A stretch of DNA of 64,000 nt from JAVKBW01 sp964352715 (GTDB taxonomy: Bacteria; Pseudomonadota; Alphaproteobacteria; UBA8366; Aestuariispiraceae), in NCBI GenBank assembly GCA_964352715.1, contig CAYGSU010000005.1, positions 1 to 64,000 of the forward strand. The letters are read 5' to 3'. The translations under genes and the position numbers were made by a program. Below, one piece after another: positions 1-8,573 of this stretch. The notes under the pieces were generated by a model. The model ran no database searches and was not told the DNA's origin. It was given only the letters and a program-made list of their open reading frames with translations. The stretch's first letter is position 1. The number at the start of each line of letters is the position of its first letter.

Positions 1-437
1 GAAAAATAGTCCAGACCGTCGGCCAGCGCCGGCTCATCCAGAAAAACGGTTCCCGTATCGCTTTCATCGGCCGATACCGGTTTGCGCAGCCACTGCCTGT
101 ACTGCGCGCCCTTTTCGAACCGCCACCAGTACAGATAATCGCCGTCCTTCACAGGCACGGAGCTGTCGTCTTCCTTGATGCGGCCTTTCAGCTCCTCGAA
201 AAGGCTTTCGGTCAGCTTTTTCCGGGGTTCCATCACGGCTTCGAAATACCGGTTCTCCGCCTTCAGATAATCAAGTACATCCGTGTCGGTGACGTCGGGA
301 TAGCCCGGGTCCTTCAGCCAGTGATACGGGTCTTCCCGCGTGATTCCGTGATGCGTTTCCGAAAACGGGCGCTGTTCGGCGACGGGCGGGTCGAGATCGG
401 CCGGGGCTGGAAGGATGGTCGTCTGGTTCTCTGACAT
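1..437 (-). CDS. Oligopeptidase B-like serine peptidase (S9A), N-terminal part only
   Basis: The gene reads leftward from an ATG at 437 and runs off the window, so only about 145 residues are visible. They include the motif HHGITREDPYHWLKDP near residue 28 and, further on, the YLYWWRFEKGAQY-type strand. This is the typical N-terminal start of the beta-propeller of prolyl oligopeptidase-family enzymes, closest in style to oligopeptidase B, which cleaves small peptides after basic residues in the cytoplasm. The catalytic Ser-Asp-His domain would lie outside the window and cannot be checked. It is divergent from trpF, with about 110 bases between the starts. Family assignment is good; the choice of oligopeptidase B over prolyl oligopeptidase is less sure. 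Confidence 0.8.
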   Translation of the reverse strand, partial: MSENQTTILPAPADLDPPVAEQRPFSETHHGITREDPYHWLKDPGYPDVTDTDVLDYLKAENRYFEAVMEPRKKLTESLFEELKGRIKEDDSSVPVKDGDYLYWWRFEKGAQYRQWLRKPVSADESDTGTVFLDEPALADGLDYF

Positions 438-546
438 ACGAATTCCTTGATGGGGACTGTGTCGACAGGCTTTTCTGTTCTTCTCCTGTCAGTTAAGCAT
501 GGGCAGCCGCCGGTCAAGGCGGGATATGCAAGGAAAGCGCTGGGAA

Positions 547-1188
547 ATGCCGGTTGACGTAAAGATCTGTGGGCTGAATACGCCGGATTCCGTGGAGGCT
601 TGCATGGCTGCTGGCGCGACGATGGTCGGCTTCAATTTCTTTCCCAAAAGCCCGCGTTACGTCAGAATCAACGAGGCGGCTTCGCTGGCGTCGGCGGTGC
701 CGGAAGGCCTTCTGCGCTTTGGCGTACTGGTCAATCCGGACAATGAATTGCTGTCGCAGATTCTGGCCCATGTGCCGCTGGACTTCGTGCAGCTTCACGG
801 TGACGAGCCGCCGGACAGGGTGGCCGAAATCCGCGCTCGGTTCGACAAGCCGGTGATGAAGGTCATCAAGGTCGCGGAAGCGGACGATCTGGCCCAGGTG
901 AAACCCTATGCCGACATCATCGACCGGCTGATGTTCGATACCAAGCCCCCGAAAGACGCGACCCTGCCAGGCGGCAATGCGAAGGCATTCGACTGGACCA
1001 TCCTGCAAGGGTTCCGGTTCGAAAAACCGTGGTTGCTGGCCGGCGGGCTGACAGCGGACAATGTCGCCACCGCCATTCGCCTGACAGGCGCACCGGGCGT
1101 CGATACGGCATCGGGCGTTGAAGACGCGCCGGGCCGTAAAAACAGCCAGAAGATCAGGCAGTTTGTCGCAGCGGCCCGGAAGCGGTGA
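547..1188 (+). CDS. trpF: Phosphoribosylanthranilate isomerase
   Basis: TrpF catalyses the Amadori rearrangement of N-(5-phosphoribosyl)anthranilate in tryptophan synthesis. The 213-residue protein is a single TIM barrel of normal length. The catalytic Cys lies in KICGL (C8) and the catalytic Asp in LMFDTKPP (D131), and the phosphate-binding GGL and GVDTASGVE motifs are at the C-terminus. The frame is open from an ATG at 499, but ATG 547 gives the family N-terminus (MPVDVKICGL) and has a GGAAAG element upstream. It heads trpF-trpB-trpA-accD, the usual alphaproteobacterial order, with trpB about 90 bases downstream. Confidence 0.96.
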   Translation: MPVDVKICGLNTPDSVEACMAAGATMVGFNFFPKSPRYVRINEAASLASAVPEGLLRFGVLVNPDNELLSQILAHVPLDFVQLHGDEPPDRVAEIRARFDKPVMKVIKVAEADDLAQVKPYADIIDRLMFDTKPPKDATLPGGNAKAFDWTILQGFRFEKPWLLAGGLTADNVATAIRLTGAPGVDTASGVEDAPGRKNSQKIRQFVAAARKR

Positions 1189-1281
1189 GATAACGTCGAT
1201 GGGGTTTGCGAATTCCCCGCTGCTGCGCTATCCCGAGCGCTATAGCGTTTGGGGGAACGCCGCCAAACCGGGAGAAAAGTC

Positions 1282-2505
1282 ATGAGCGAGTTGAATTCCA
1301 AAATCAATTCCTTCCGCGCCGGGCCGGACGAAGACGGCCATTTCGGCCTGTATGGTGGCCGGTATGTTGCGGAAACGCTGATGCCGCTGGTTCTGTCTGT
1401 CGAGAAAGCCTATGAAGCCGCCAAGGCCGACAAGGGGTTCCACGATGAAATGGAATATTACCGCAAGCATTATGCGGGCCGTCCGAGTCCGCTTTATTTC
1501 GCGCAGCGTCTGACCGAACATTGCGGCGGCGCGAAAATCTATTTCAAGCGCGATGAGCTGAACCATACCGGGTCACACAAGATCAACAACGTGCTGGGCC
1601 AGGTGCTGCTGGCGCGCCGCATGGGCAAGACGCGGATCATCGCTGAAACCGGCGCAGGCCAGCACGGCGTGGCGACGGCGACGGCCTGTGCTTTGTTCAA
1701 CCTGCCCTGCAAGGTCTATATGGGCGCGAAGGATATCGTGCGGCAGGCCCCGAACGTGTTCCGCATGAAATTGCTGGGGGCTGAGGTGGAAGCCGTGGAA
1801 TCCGGCGCAAAAACCCTGAAGGACGCGCTGAACGAAGCGCTTCGGGACTGGGTCGCAAATGTTGAAGACACGTTCTATGTCATTGGCACGGCGGCCGGGC
1901 CGCACCCGTATCCCGCCATGGTGCGTGATTTCCAGTCGGTGATCGGCGAGGAAGTGCGCGAACAGATGATGGAAGCCGAAGGCCGGCTGCCGGATTCGCT
2001 GGTCGCCTGCATCGGCGGCGGGTCCAATGCGATCGGCCTGTTCCATCCGTTCCTTGATGATGCGGATGTCAGGATCATCGGTGTTGAAGCGGGCGGCAAG
2101 GGCCTGGACACCAATGAACATGCCGCAAGCCTGAATGGCGGACGTCCCGGTGTGCTGCATGGCAACCGCATGTATCTGTTGCAGGATGAAGACGGGCAGG
2201 TGACCGAACCCTATTCGATTTCCGCCGGTCTGGATTATCCCGGCATCGGGCCGGAACATAGCTGGCTGAAGGATTCCGGCCGGGTTGAATACGTGCCGGC
2301 GACAGATGACGAAGCGCTGGAGGCGTTCCAGCTTTGCGCCAAACTTGAAGGCATCATCCCGGCGCTCGAACCGGCGCATGCGCTGGCGCATGTGCTGAAA
2401 CTCGCGCCGACCCTGCCGTCTGATCACCTGTTGTGCATGAACCTGTGCGGCCGGGGCGACAAGGATGTTCATACCGTCGCCGAGATTCTCGGCGTGACGC
2501 TGTAA
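1282..2505 (+). CDS. trpB: Tryptophan synthase beta chain
   Basis: TrpB condenses indole with L-serine using PLP, as the beta half of the alpha2-beta2 tryptophan synthase. The 407-residue protein shows the PLP lysine in NHTGSHK (K100), the ETGAGQHG segment (124-129) and the phosphate-binding GGGSNA loop (245-250). ATG 1282 was chosen over an upstream in-frame start because GGAGAAAAG lies just before it and the N-terminus then matches the family. trpA starts 15 bases after the stop, which supports coupled expression of the two subunits. Confidence 0.98.
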   Translation: MSELNSKINSFRAGPDEDGHFGLYGGRYVAETLMPLVLSVEKAYEAAKADKGFHDEMEYYRKHYAGRPSPLYFAQRLTEHCGGAKIYFKRDELNHTGSHKINNVLGQVLLARRMGKTRIIAETGAGQHGVATATACALFNLPCKVYMGAKDIVRQAPNVFRMKLLGAEVEAVESGAKTLKDALNEALRDWVANVEDTFYVIGTAAGPHPYPAMVRDFQSVIGEEVREQMMEAEGRLPDSLVACIGGGSNAIGLFHPFLDDADVRIIGVEAGGKGLDTNEHAASLNGGRPGVLHGNRMYLLQDEDGQVTEPYSISAGLDYPGIGPEHSWLKDSGRVEYVPATDDEALEAFQLCAKLEGIIPALEPAHALAHVLKLAPTLPSDHLLCMNLCGRGDKDVHTVAEILGVTL

Positions 2506-2519
2506 GGAAAGGGTTTTTC

Positions 2520-3362
2520 GTGTCCCGCAAAGCCAATCCAGTGCCGGATTCGGGCCGGCTGAAAAAACGGTTTGCTGCTGTGAAAGCAGAAGGAAGAGGC
2601 GGTTTCGTCACTTTCATCACGGCAGGCGACCCTGACTACGAAACTTCGCTGGCGATCATCAAGGGCCTTCCGAAGGCCGGTGCCGATGTCATCGAACTCG
2701 GTATGCCGTTCACCGACCCGATGGCTGACGGACCGGCCATTCAGGCTGCCGGACTGCGCGCCCTGAAGAATGGTCAGACGCTGAAGAAAACCCTCGCCAT
2801 GGCGAAAGCGCTTCGCGAAACCGATGAAGACGTGCCGATCGTGCTGATGGGCTACTACAACCCGATCTACAGCTATGGCGTCGACAAGTTTCTGACGGAC
2901 GCCAAGGAGAGCGGGGTCGATGGCCTGATCGTGGTCGATCTGCCGCCGGAAGAAGACGAGGAATTGTGCATCCCCGCGCTGGAATCAGGCGTGAATTTCA
3001 TTCGGCTTGCGACGCCGACGACTGATGACGTTCGGCTGCCGACCGTTCTGAACAACACGTCGGGCTTCGTCTATTATGTGTCGATTGCCGGTATCACCGG
3101 CACCAAGACTGCTGTTTCCACCGCGGTCAGCACGGAAGTTCAGCGGATCAAGCGGCATACCGACCTGCCGATCGCCGTCGGTTTCGGCATCAGAACGCCG
3201 GAAGCGGTTCGCGAAATTACCCAGACGGCGGATGCCGCCGTGGTCGGCACGGCCATCGTCGAGAGAATTCATAACGGTATGCAGCGAGGCCTTTCGGGCG
3301 ACAGTCTGGTGCAGTCTGTGCTAGCCTATGTGTCTGAGTTGGCAACCGGGGTTCGGGGCTAA
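2520..3362 (+). CDS. trpA: Tryptophan synthase alpha chain
   Basis: TrpA splits indole-3-glycerol phosphate into indole, channelled to TrpB, and glyceraldehyde 3-phosphate. The protein is about 280 residues when started at GTG 2520, which sits shortly after AGGAAAGG and the trpB stop. The frame is open further upstream, but that would overlap trpB. Catalytic Glu and Asp are visible in VIELGMPFTDPMADG (E59 and D70). The family motifs GYYNP and GFGI follow. accD begins 38 bases after its stop. Confidence 0.97.
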   Translation: MSRKANPVPDSGRLKKRFAAVKAEGRGGFVTFITAGDPDYETSLAIIKGLPKAGADVIELGMPFTDPMADGPAIQAAGLRALKNGQTLKKTLAMAKALRETDEDVPIVLMGYYNPIYSYGVDKFLTDAKESGVDGLIVVDLPPEEDEELCIPALESGVNFIRLATPTTDDVRLPTVLNNTSGFVYYVSIAGITGTKTAVSTAVSTEVQRIKRHTDLPIAVGFGIRTPEAVREITQTADAAVVGTAIVERIHNGMQRGLSGDSLVQSVLAYVSELATGVRG

Positions 3363-3399
3363 TCCGGCCCGTTGCAGAAAGATAAAAGGGGATAGTCGC

Positions 3400-4353
3400 G
3401 TGAGTTGGCTGGAACGATACGTTCGTCCGAAGATCAAGGCCCTAGTCGGCAAGAACGATGTGCCGGACAACCTCTGGCACAAGTGCGACAATTGCGGCCA
3501 GATGATCTTTCACCGCGATCTCGACCAGAACCTGTTCGTTTGCCAGCATTGTACCCATCACATGCGGTTGCCGGTCAAGAAGCGGCTGACAATGCTGTTC
3601 GACGATGGCCAGTATCAGCGCATTGAGCTGCCGAAATCGCCCATCGATCCGCTCAAGTTCCGCGATGTAAAACGCTATTCGGACCGCCTTAAAGACGCGC
3701 AATCGAAAACCTCCGAAAAGGACGCAATTGTCGTCGCTCACGGCAAGATGGGCGGCCACAATGTTGTCATGGCGGCGTTCAATTTCGATTTCATGGGTGG
3801 ATCGATGGGCGTTGCGGTTGGCGAAGGCATCGTGGCTGCGGCCCGGCTTGCGGTGGTGCAGCACGCCCCGCTGATCATCATCCCGGCAACCGGCGGCGCC
3901 CGCATGCAGGAAGGCATCCTGTCTCTGATGCAGCTTCCCCGCACCATCGTCGCGGTCGATGAGGTGAAGGAAGCGGGCCTGCCCTATATCGTGCTGCTGA
4001 CGCACCCGACCACCGGTGGCGTATCTGCCAGTTTCGCGATGCTGGGTGATATTCATATCGCCGAACCGGGAACCGTGGTCGGTTTCGCAGGCCGGCGGGT
4101 TATCGAACAGACCGTGAAGGAAACCCTGCCGGAAGGATTCCAGACCGCAGAATACCTGCTCGATCATGGCATGGTCGATATCGTTTCGCCACGGGCGGCG
4201 TTGCGCGACACCCTGGTGCGGGTGATAGGGCTTCTGATCAATCCGGTTCCGGAACCGGACCTGTCCAAGATCGCCAAGGAACTTGATGCGGAGAGCCCGG
4301 AAGACATGGTGATTCCGGATGTCGAGCCGAAAGGCAAAGCCAAAAAAGATTAA
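3400..4353 (+). CDS. accD: Acetyl-CoA carboxylase carboxyltransferase subunit beta
   Basis: AccD is the beta subunit of the carboxyltransferase that transfers carboxyl from biotin to acetyl-CoA, the first step of fatty acid synthesis. The 317-residue protein has the N-terminal four-cysteine zinc ribbon (C29, C32, C48, C51) followed by the crotonase-type carboxyltransferase domain with GGARMQEG and TTGGVSASFAMLGD. GTG 3400 is preferred to an upstream ATG that overlaps trpA, because it gives the usual SWLERYVRPKI N-terminus. The C-terminal 30 residues are Lys- and Glu-rich. accD following trpA is common in Proteobacteria. Confidence 0.97.
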   Translation: MSWLERYVRPKIKALVGKNDVPDNLWHKCDNCGQMIFHRDLDQNLFVCQHCTHHMRLPVKKRLTMLFDDGQYQRIELPKSPIDPLKFRDVKRYSDRLKDAQSKTSEKDAIVVAHGKMGGHNVVMAAFNFDFMGGSMGVAVGEGIVAAARLAVVQHAPLIIIPATGGARMQEGILSLMQLPRTIVAVDEVKEAGLPYIVLLTHPTTGGVSASFAMLGDIHIAEPGTVVGFAGRRVIEQTVKETLPEGFQTAEYLLDHGMVDIVSPRAALRDTLVRVIGLLINPVPEPDLSKIAKELDAESPEDMVIPDVEPKGKAKKD

Positions 4354-4372
4354 GACCGACAGGCTATAGCGG

Positions 4373-5302
4373 TCAGGCAGTCTCGTCTTCGGCGTCGACG
4401 GCGAAATCAGGAAAGTCGTTTTTCAGTTCCGCTTGCAGCCATTCCCGGAACGCCTTGACCTTGGGCCGGTCGAACAGCGCATGCGGGCAACAGAAATAGT
4501 AGGCGAAGTTGAGCGGCAGGGTCAGATCGAAAGGTTTGACCAGCCGGCCGTCAGCCAAGGCGGTCGCTGCCAGGGTCGACCGCGCCATCGCCACGCCCTG
4601 ACCATCGATTGCGGCCTGAATCACTAGCGCTGACATATCGAAATACGGGCCGGCCTGCGGGTCGATCCCGGTAACGCCGGCTTCCTTCAGCCAGACTTCC
4701 CATCCGATTGTCAGGTCATCGTGCAACAGGGTGTGGTGTTTCAGATCCTCAAGAGCCTTAAGGGGGTGCGGTCCGTCCGTTACCAGACCGGGGCTGCAGA
4801 CCGGAAATACGGATTCCCGCATCACCTTGATGCTGGTAATGCCGGGATAGTTCCCGGCGCCGAATCGGATCGCCAGATCGACATCATCGACGTTGAAATC
4901 CACCATCCGTTCAATTGCCGTCAGCCGCACGTCGATTTCAGGATGGGCCTTGCGAAACCGCACCAGTCTCGGCACCAGCCATCCCGAAGCGAAGCTCGGC
5001 AGGGTCGTGACATTCAGCGCACCTGTCGCCTCGACCTTGCGCAGCCGTTCCACACCCCCTGCGATGGACTGCAAGCCTTCGCGCACGAAGGGCAGAAACG
5101 CCTGGCCTTCCGGTGTCAGATTGATCGCCCGGTTCAACCGGCGGAACAGCGAAATGCCCAGTGCCTCTTCCAGCGTCTTGATCTGATGTGAAATCGCCGC
5201 CTGCGTGACGAACAGTTCATCGGCGGCCTTGGTGAAGGAAAGATGCCGCGACGCCGCTTCAAAAGCGCGCAGTGTGTTGAGGGGCGGTAGCCGGGTTGCC
5301 AT
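4373..5302 (-). CDS. LysR-family transcriptional regulator, GcvA-like
   Basis: A 309-residue LysR-type regulator. The N-terminal winged helix-turn-helix (about 5-64) contains SFTKAADELFVTQAAISHQ at 22-40, and the opening PPLNTLRAFEAASRHLSF is typical of the GcvA subgroup. The rest is the periplasmic-binding-protein-like effector domain. It is convergent with accD (19-base gap) and divergent from the DUF1127 gene. The gap between those two genes contains a perfect 6-bp inverted repeat that could be its operator. The target and effector cannot be deduced, and GcvA-like here does not imply control of glycine cleavage. Confidence 0.9.
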   Translation of the reverse strand: MATRLPPLNTLRAFEAASRHLSFTKAADELFVTQAAISHQIKTLEEALGISLFRRLNRAINLTPEGQAFLPFVREGLQSIAGGVERLRKVEATGALNVTTLPSFASGWLVPRLVRFRKAHPEIDVRLTAIERMVDFNVDDVDLAIRFGAGNYPGITSIKVMRESVFPVCSPGLVTDGPHPLKALEDLKHHTLLHDDLTIGWEVWLKEAGVTGIDPQAGPYFDMSALVIQAAIDGQGVAMARSTLAATALADGRLVKPFDLTLPLNFAYYFCCPHALFDRPKVKAFREWLQAELKNDFPDFAVDAEDETA

Positions 5303-5336
5303 GCTTCAACTCTTTCTCAGATAAAAAATACTAATC

Positions 5337-5356
5337 CGATATATCAAAACATATCG
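5337..5356. promoter_or_regulatory. Candidate LysR-type operator (inverted repeat)
   Basis: The perfect inverted repeat CGATAT-N8-ATATCG lies in the AT-rich gap between the divergent LysR gene (start 5302) and the DUF1127 gene (start 5438). The size and position fit a LysR recognition site, which usually has T-N11-A dyad symmetry. Function is inferred from position and symmetry only. Confidence 0.5.
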
Positions 5357-5437
5357 TTTGTTGCAATTCGCATTCAATCTTACCTTGAGGGTCAATACAG
5401 CATGTTTCATGCGCTTTTTGACAAACAGGAGATGAAA

Positions 5438-5647
5438 ATGTCCATCGAATACACACAGACTGTTGCGTCGACTTCACCATCGGTCAGCTTGGCTGAAACG
5501 GGCATTGTATCGACATTTCTTGTCTGGATGCGCCGGGCCAGCCAGCGCCGTGACCTGGAGCTTCTCACCGACCATGAACTGGCGGATATGGGCCTGACAG
5601 ACCATCAGGTCGCGCAGGAGGCCGCGAAGCCGTTCTGGCAGGCTTAA
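5438..5647 (+). CDS. Small DUF1127 (YjiS-like) protein
   Basis: A 69-residue protein whose C-terminal half carries the DUF1127 pattern: WMRRASQRRDLELLTDHELADMGLT with several Arg residues and a short amphipathic helix. Two ATGs occur at 5432 and 5438. The CAGGAG element at 5426-5431 is well spaced only for 5438. Small Arg-rich DUF1127 proteins of alphaproteobacteria have been linked to RNA binding and phosphate or carbon adaptation, but the role here is unknown. The gene is divergent from the LysR gene and probably its nearest target. Confidence 0.85.
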   Translation: MSIEYTQTVASTSPSVSLAETGIVSTFLVWMRRASQRRDLELLTDHELADMGLTDHQVAQEAAKPFWQA

Positions 5648-5653
5648 GGCCGA

Positions 5654-6874
5654 TCAGGCGTATCGTAGCAGAAGCTTGTTGAACCCGCCCAGCGATCGGA
5701 ATATCGCATCGGCATGCGGTTTGAATGCAAACCAGTCCGGACGCCCCGGCAGATCCTTTCGGATATCGTCGAGCGTCCGGACACCGTCGCACCGGACGAG
5801 GACTTCACCCGCCAGCGGCGGCATCGGTAATGACAGTTTCAATCCGTCCATTTCAATCGGCAGCGGCCCCCGCGTTCCCAGACCGCGTGCCGATGCCGGA
5901 AACGGACCATCCCGCGGCACAGGAATGGCGGACGGAGTCAGATCCCTGGCGACCGTTTCCTTTCGGTGTTTCGGCACACAATAGACAATATGCTTTGCGA
6001 TGTTTCCGGCGAGCCGCTCCGCAAGCGCGGCCTGGCCGCGAGGGTCCAGCGACCCGGCCCGTTTGCCGAGCGTTTCATCACCCACATAGACGGTTGGATC
6101 ATAGCGGGCGGGTTCGATAAAGCACGCAACATCGAGACCCGCCGTATCGATTTCCTGCCACAGCGCATCGACCGTGTAGGCGCGGTCTGTTGAATGCAGC
6201 AACAGGTCGTACAGGCCGGCATCGGAATCCCGGTGATCGCCCATCTGCCTGTTTTTCACGAACCAGTTTGTCGGCGGTAATCCGCCGATCAGCGTTTTCG
6301 CCAGTGCGACCTTGCGTTCTGGCGTATCGTCATCCGTGCAAAGCTGCCGCAAGGCTTCTTGAAGCGGATAGACGCCGGTGCGTCCATAGGCGCCGTAGAC
6401 CATCAGGCCCATTCCGCCCCCCGGCTCAAGCGCTTCAGCCAGCGCCTTGAAGCCGGTCTGCGGTTCGCCCAGATGGTGCAGAACGCCGCAGCAATCGATG
6501 TAGTCGAACTTGCCGAGCGAAGGCGCTTCCAGCAGCGAGCCGGTGCGAAAGTCGATACAGGTCAATCCGCGCTGTCTGGCCCGCGCCTCGGCGGTCGCCC
6601 GGCTGGCGCTGGAAAGATCGAGATAGACGATTTCCGCCGGTACGTTGGCATCGGCAAGGTGCTGGGCCAGCATGATAAGCCCGTCGCCGGTGCCGCCGCC
6701 GGCGACAAGCGCACGGAACGGCTGTCTGAAATCGCGCCTGCCGGCAAAAACATAGTGGTTGATTTCCGCCAGATGGCTGGGTGAGCCGGTGATCAGCCGT
6801 TTGGCTTCATCGGCCGGGTCCCGGGCCGGATAGGGATACGCCTCGTATTGGGCGCGAACAGTATCGTCGGTCAT
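5654..6874 (-). CDS. Class I SAM-dependent methyltransferase
   Basis: A 406-residue protein with a Rossmann methyltransferase domain. The SAM-binding glycine loop ALVAGGGTGDG is at 55-65, the acidic end of motif II is D89 in VYLDLS, and FDYIDCCGVLHHL at 126-138 is the post-motif. It starts with YEAYPYPARDP, a feature of several methyltransferases annotated as acting on small molecules or proteins. The C-terminal 130 residues form a second domain with an FxPHADAIFRSL-type region and no recognised motif. The substrate is not identifiable. Its start lies 6 bases beyond the asparaginase stop, so the two genes are probably co-transcribed. Confidence 0.85.
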   Translation of the reverse strand: MTDDTVRAQYEAYPYPARDPADEAKRLITGSPSHLAEINHYVFAGRRDFRQPFRALVAGGGTGDGLIMLAQHLADANVPAEIVYLDLSSASRATAEARARQRGLTCIDFRTGSLLEAPSLGKFDYIDCCGVLHHLGEPQTGFKALAEALEPGGGMGLMVYGAYGRTGVYPLQEALRQLCTDDDTPERKVALAKTLIGGLPPTNWFVKNRQMGDHRDSDAGLYDLLLHSTDRAYTVDALWQEIDTAGLDVACFIEPARYDPTVYVGDETLGKRAGSLDPRGQAALAERLAGNIAKHIVYCVPKHRKETVARDLTPSAIPVPRDGPFPASARGLGTRGPLPIEMDGLKLSLPMPPLAGEVLVRCDGVRTLDDIRKDLPGRPDWFAFKPHADAIFRSLGGFNKLLLRYA

Positions 6875-6880
6875 GATCGC

Positions 6881-7912
6881 TCAGAACGCCGGAAACGGAT
6901 CGGCGGCTTCAATGCAGCCGACATCGAGGCCGCGCCGGTTTTTCAGGTCGACCGTCAGCAAGCCCTGCAGCTCTTCGCGGTCGTCGCCGCCGATTACCCC
7001 GATCTTGTCCAGAACCGCTGTCATCATCATCTCAGCCCCGCGTGTCGACCCGTCGTCGCATTTCAGACAAACGCCTAAACCATAGTCGGGCAGGGAGGCG
7101 CAATAGACGCCTTCCGCCCCGGTCTTCACAAAAGCTCTTTCGCCCAGAACCTGCATGATGGTGGTGCAATAGCGATCGGTTCCCGCAATCATGAACGGGT
7201 GTGCTGCAACCACCTTGCGCAGCCGGATCAGCGCCCGGGCCCGATCTTCCGACAGGTTGGCCACTGAGGACCCCGGATCGGCGATACGGGCGAAGGCAAA
7301 GGCAAGGTTTTCCAGCGGTATCGCCCAGATCGGTGCGGAACAGCCGTCGATTCCCATCGGCGCGGTGGAAAGGTCGCTGCCTGTCATCGCCTCCAGGATG
7401 CCGAGAACCCGCTGCTGAACAGGATGCGTCGGTTTGGAATACCCTTTGGTCGGCGCGCCAAGCTGCTGGGCCAGCGCCAGCATGCCGGCATGCTTGCCGG
7501 AACAATTGTTGTGAAGGGCGCTTGGCTCTTCACCGGCTGCCACCAACGCCCGGGCGGACGGTTCATGCGTCGGCCAGTGAGAGCCGCACTCAAGGTCATC
7601 GACCGTCAGGCCGATCTTGTCGAGCATCCGCCTGGTCGTTTCCGTATGCCGGGGCTCTCCGCCATGTGACGAACAGGCCAGCGCGAGCTCTTCATCGGTG
7701 AAGCCGGCCCTGTCCGCAGCGCCCGTTTCGACAAGCGGTAACGCCTGTAAAATCTTGATCGCAGATCTTGGATACACCGGCGATACAATATCGCCGGCCC
7801 GCATTTTTACAGCACCGGTGACATCGACAACGGCAATGCGTCCGCGATGTATGCTTTCAACGATAGAGCCGCGCGTCACATTGACAACGACCGGATTGGC
7901 CGGTTTATCCAT
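6881..7912 (-). CDS. L-asparaginase, Rhizobium-type (class 3, AnsA/ReAV family)
   Basis: Hydrolyses L-asparagine to aspartate and ammonia. The 343-residue protein belongs to the asparaginase family first known from Rhizobium etli, unrelated to the E. coli enzymes. Residues matching the described active site are present: Ser-x-x-Lys in YPRSAIK (S50, K53), the CSSHGGE loop (80-86), NNCSGKH with C137 and K140, GIDGC with D189, and C249 and K263 further on. ATG 7912 is used instead of a much longer open frame to 8170, because the family N-terminus begins at NPVVVNVTRG and the longer frame runs antisense into the adjacent RNA methyltransferase gene. Confidence 0.9.
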   Translation of the reverse strand: MDKPANPVVVNVTRGSIVESIHRGRIAVVDVTGAVKMRAGDIVSPVYPRSAIKILQALPLVETGAADRAGFTDEELALACSSHGGEPRHTETTRRMLDKIGLTVDDLECGSHWPTHEPSARALVAAGEEPSALHNNCSGKHAGMLALAQQLGAPTKGYSKPTHPVQQRVLGILEAMTGSDLSTAPMGIDGCSAPIWAIPLENLAFAFARIADPGSSVANLSEDRARALIRLRKVVAAHPFMIAGTDRYCTTIMQVLGERAFVKTGAEGVYCASLPDYGLGVCLKCDDGSTRGAEMMMTAVLDKIGVIGGDDREELQGLLTVDLKNRRGLDVGCIEAADPFPAF

Positions 7913-8021
7913 AACCACTACTACTTCGAAAACGGAACCTTGGAGGGTACAGCTTGCTCCCCACAGGGAACCGTTGCAAGTTCCGACCGGAACGGGCGCA
8001 GCACAGACAGGAACGACAAGA

Positions 8022-8573
8022 ATGCGGGGGTATTTCGGAATTGGCGTTGAAGGGATCAGCAAGCCGCGCAATGTCGGCGCGTTGACCCGCACCGCACATG
8101 CCTTCGGGGCGAGCTTTTTCTTTGCGGTCACCCCGGTTGTCGACTTCAAGGCGCTTAAGGAATCCGACACCTCGGCCTCCTACCTGCATCTGCCGACCTA
8201 TGTGTTCAACGGTGTCGATGCCATTCAACTGCCACGCGACTGCCGCATGGTCGGGGTTGAACTGACCGACGATGCGATCGATCTTCCCTCGTTCCGGCAT
8301 CCCGACCGCGCGGTCTATGTGCTGGGGCCGGAACGCGGATCGCTGTCGCCTGAAATGACGGCGCGCTGTGAATACGTGGTCAAGATTCCAACCTCGTTCT
8401 GTGTCAATGTCGGGCTTGCCGGCGCGGTGGTGATGTATGACCGGCTGATCAGCCGGGGTCGATTCCCCGACCGCCCGGTGCGGACCGGCGGGCCGCTGGA
8501 AGAATTGCCGGAACCGGTTTTTGGCGGGCCGATCCTGCGGAAGAACCGGGCCGTGAAAAAGCCGAAAACATGA
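8022..8573 (+). CDS. SpoU/TrmH-family RNA 2'-O-ribose methyltransferase
   Basis: A 183-residue SPOUT methyltransferase. The three SpoU motifs are visible: PRNVGALTRTAHAFGA (motif 1, about 15-30), VLGPERGSLSPEM (motif 2, about 105-117) and IPTSFCVNVGLAGAVVMYD (motif 3, about 130-148). The latter two form the trefoil knot that binds SAM. There is no extra N-terminal RNA-binding domain, as in TrmL-like or short TrmH-like enzymes. Start ATG 8022 follows a GGAACGA element. The longer frame upstream is antisense to the asparaginase gene. RNA target not determined. The lysE gene overlaps its stop. Confidence 0.9.
   Translation: MRGYFGIGVEGISKPRNVGALTRTAHAFGASFFFAVTPVVDFKALKESDTSASYLHLPTYVFNGVDAIQLPRDCRMVGVELTDDAIDLPSFRHPDRAVYVLGPERGSLSPEMTARCEYVVKIPTSFCVNVGLAGAVVMYDRLISRGRFPDRPVRTGGPLEELPEPVFGGPILRKNRAVKKPKT

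Noticed and set aside
464..490. GACAGG/CCTGTC inverted repeat upstream of trpF
   Set aside because: Only 6 bp with a 15-base loop; no leader peptide or terminator that would make a trp attenuator.
4354..4374. GACCG/CGGTC hairpin between accD and the LysR gene
   Set aside because: Only 5 bp and no T run; too weak to call a terminator.
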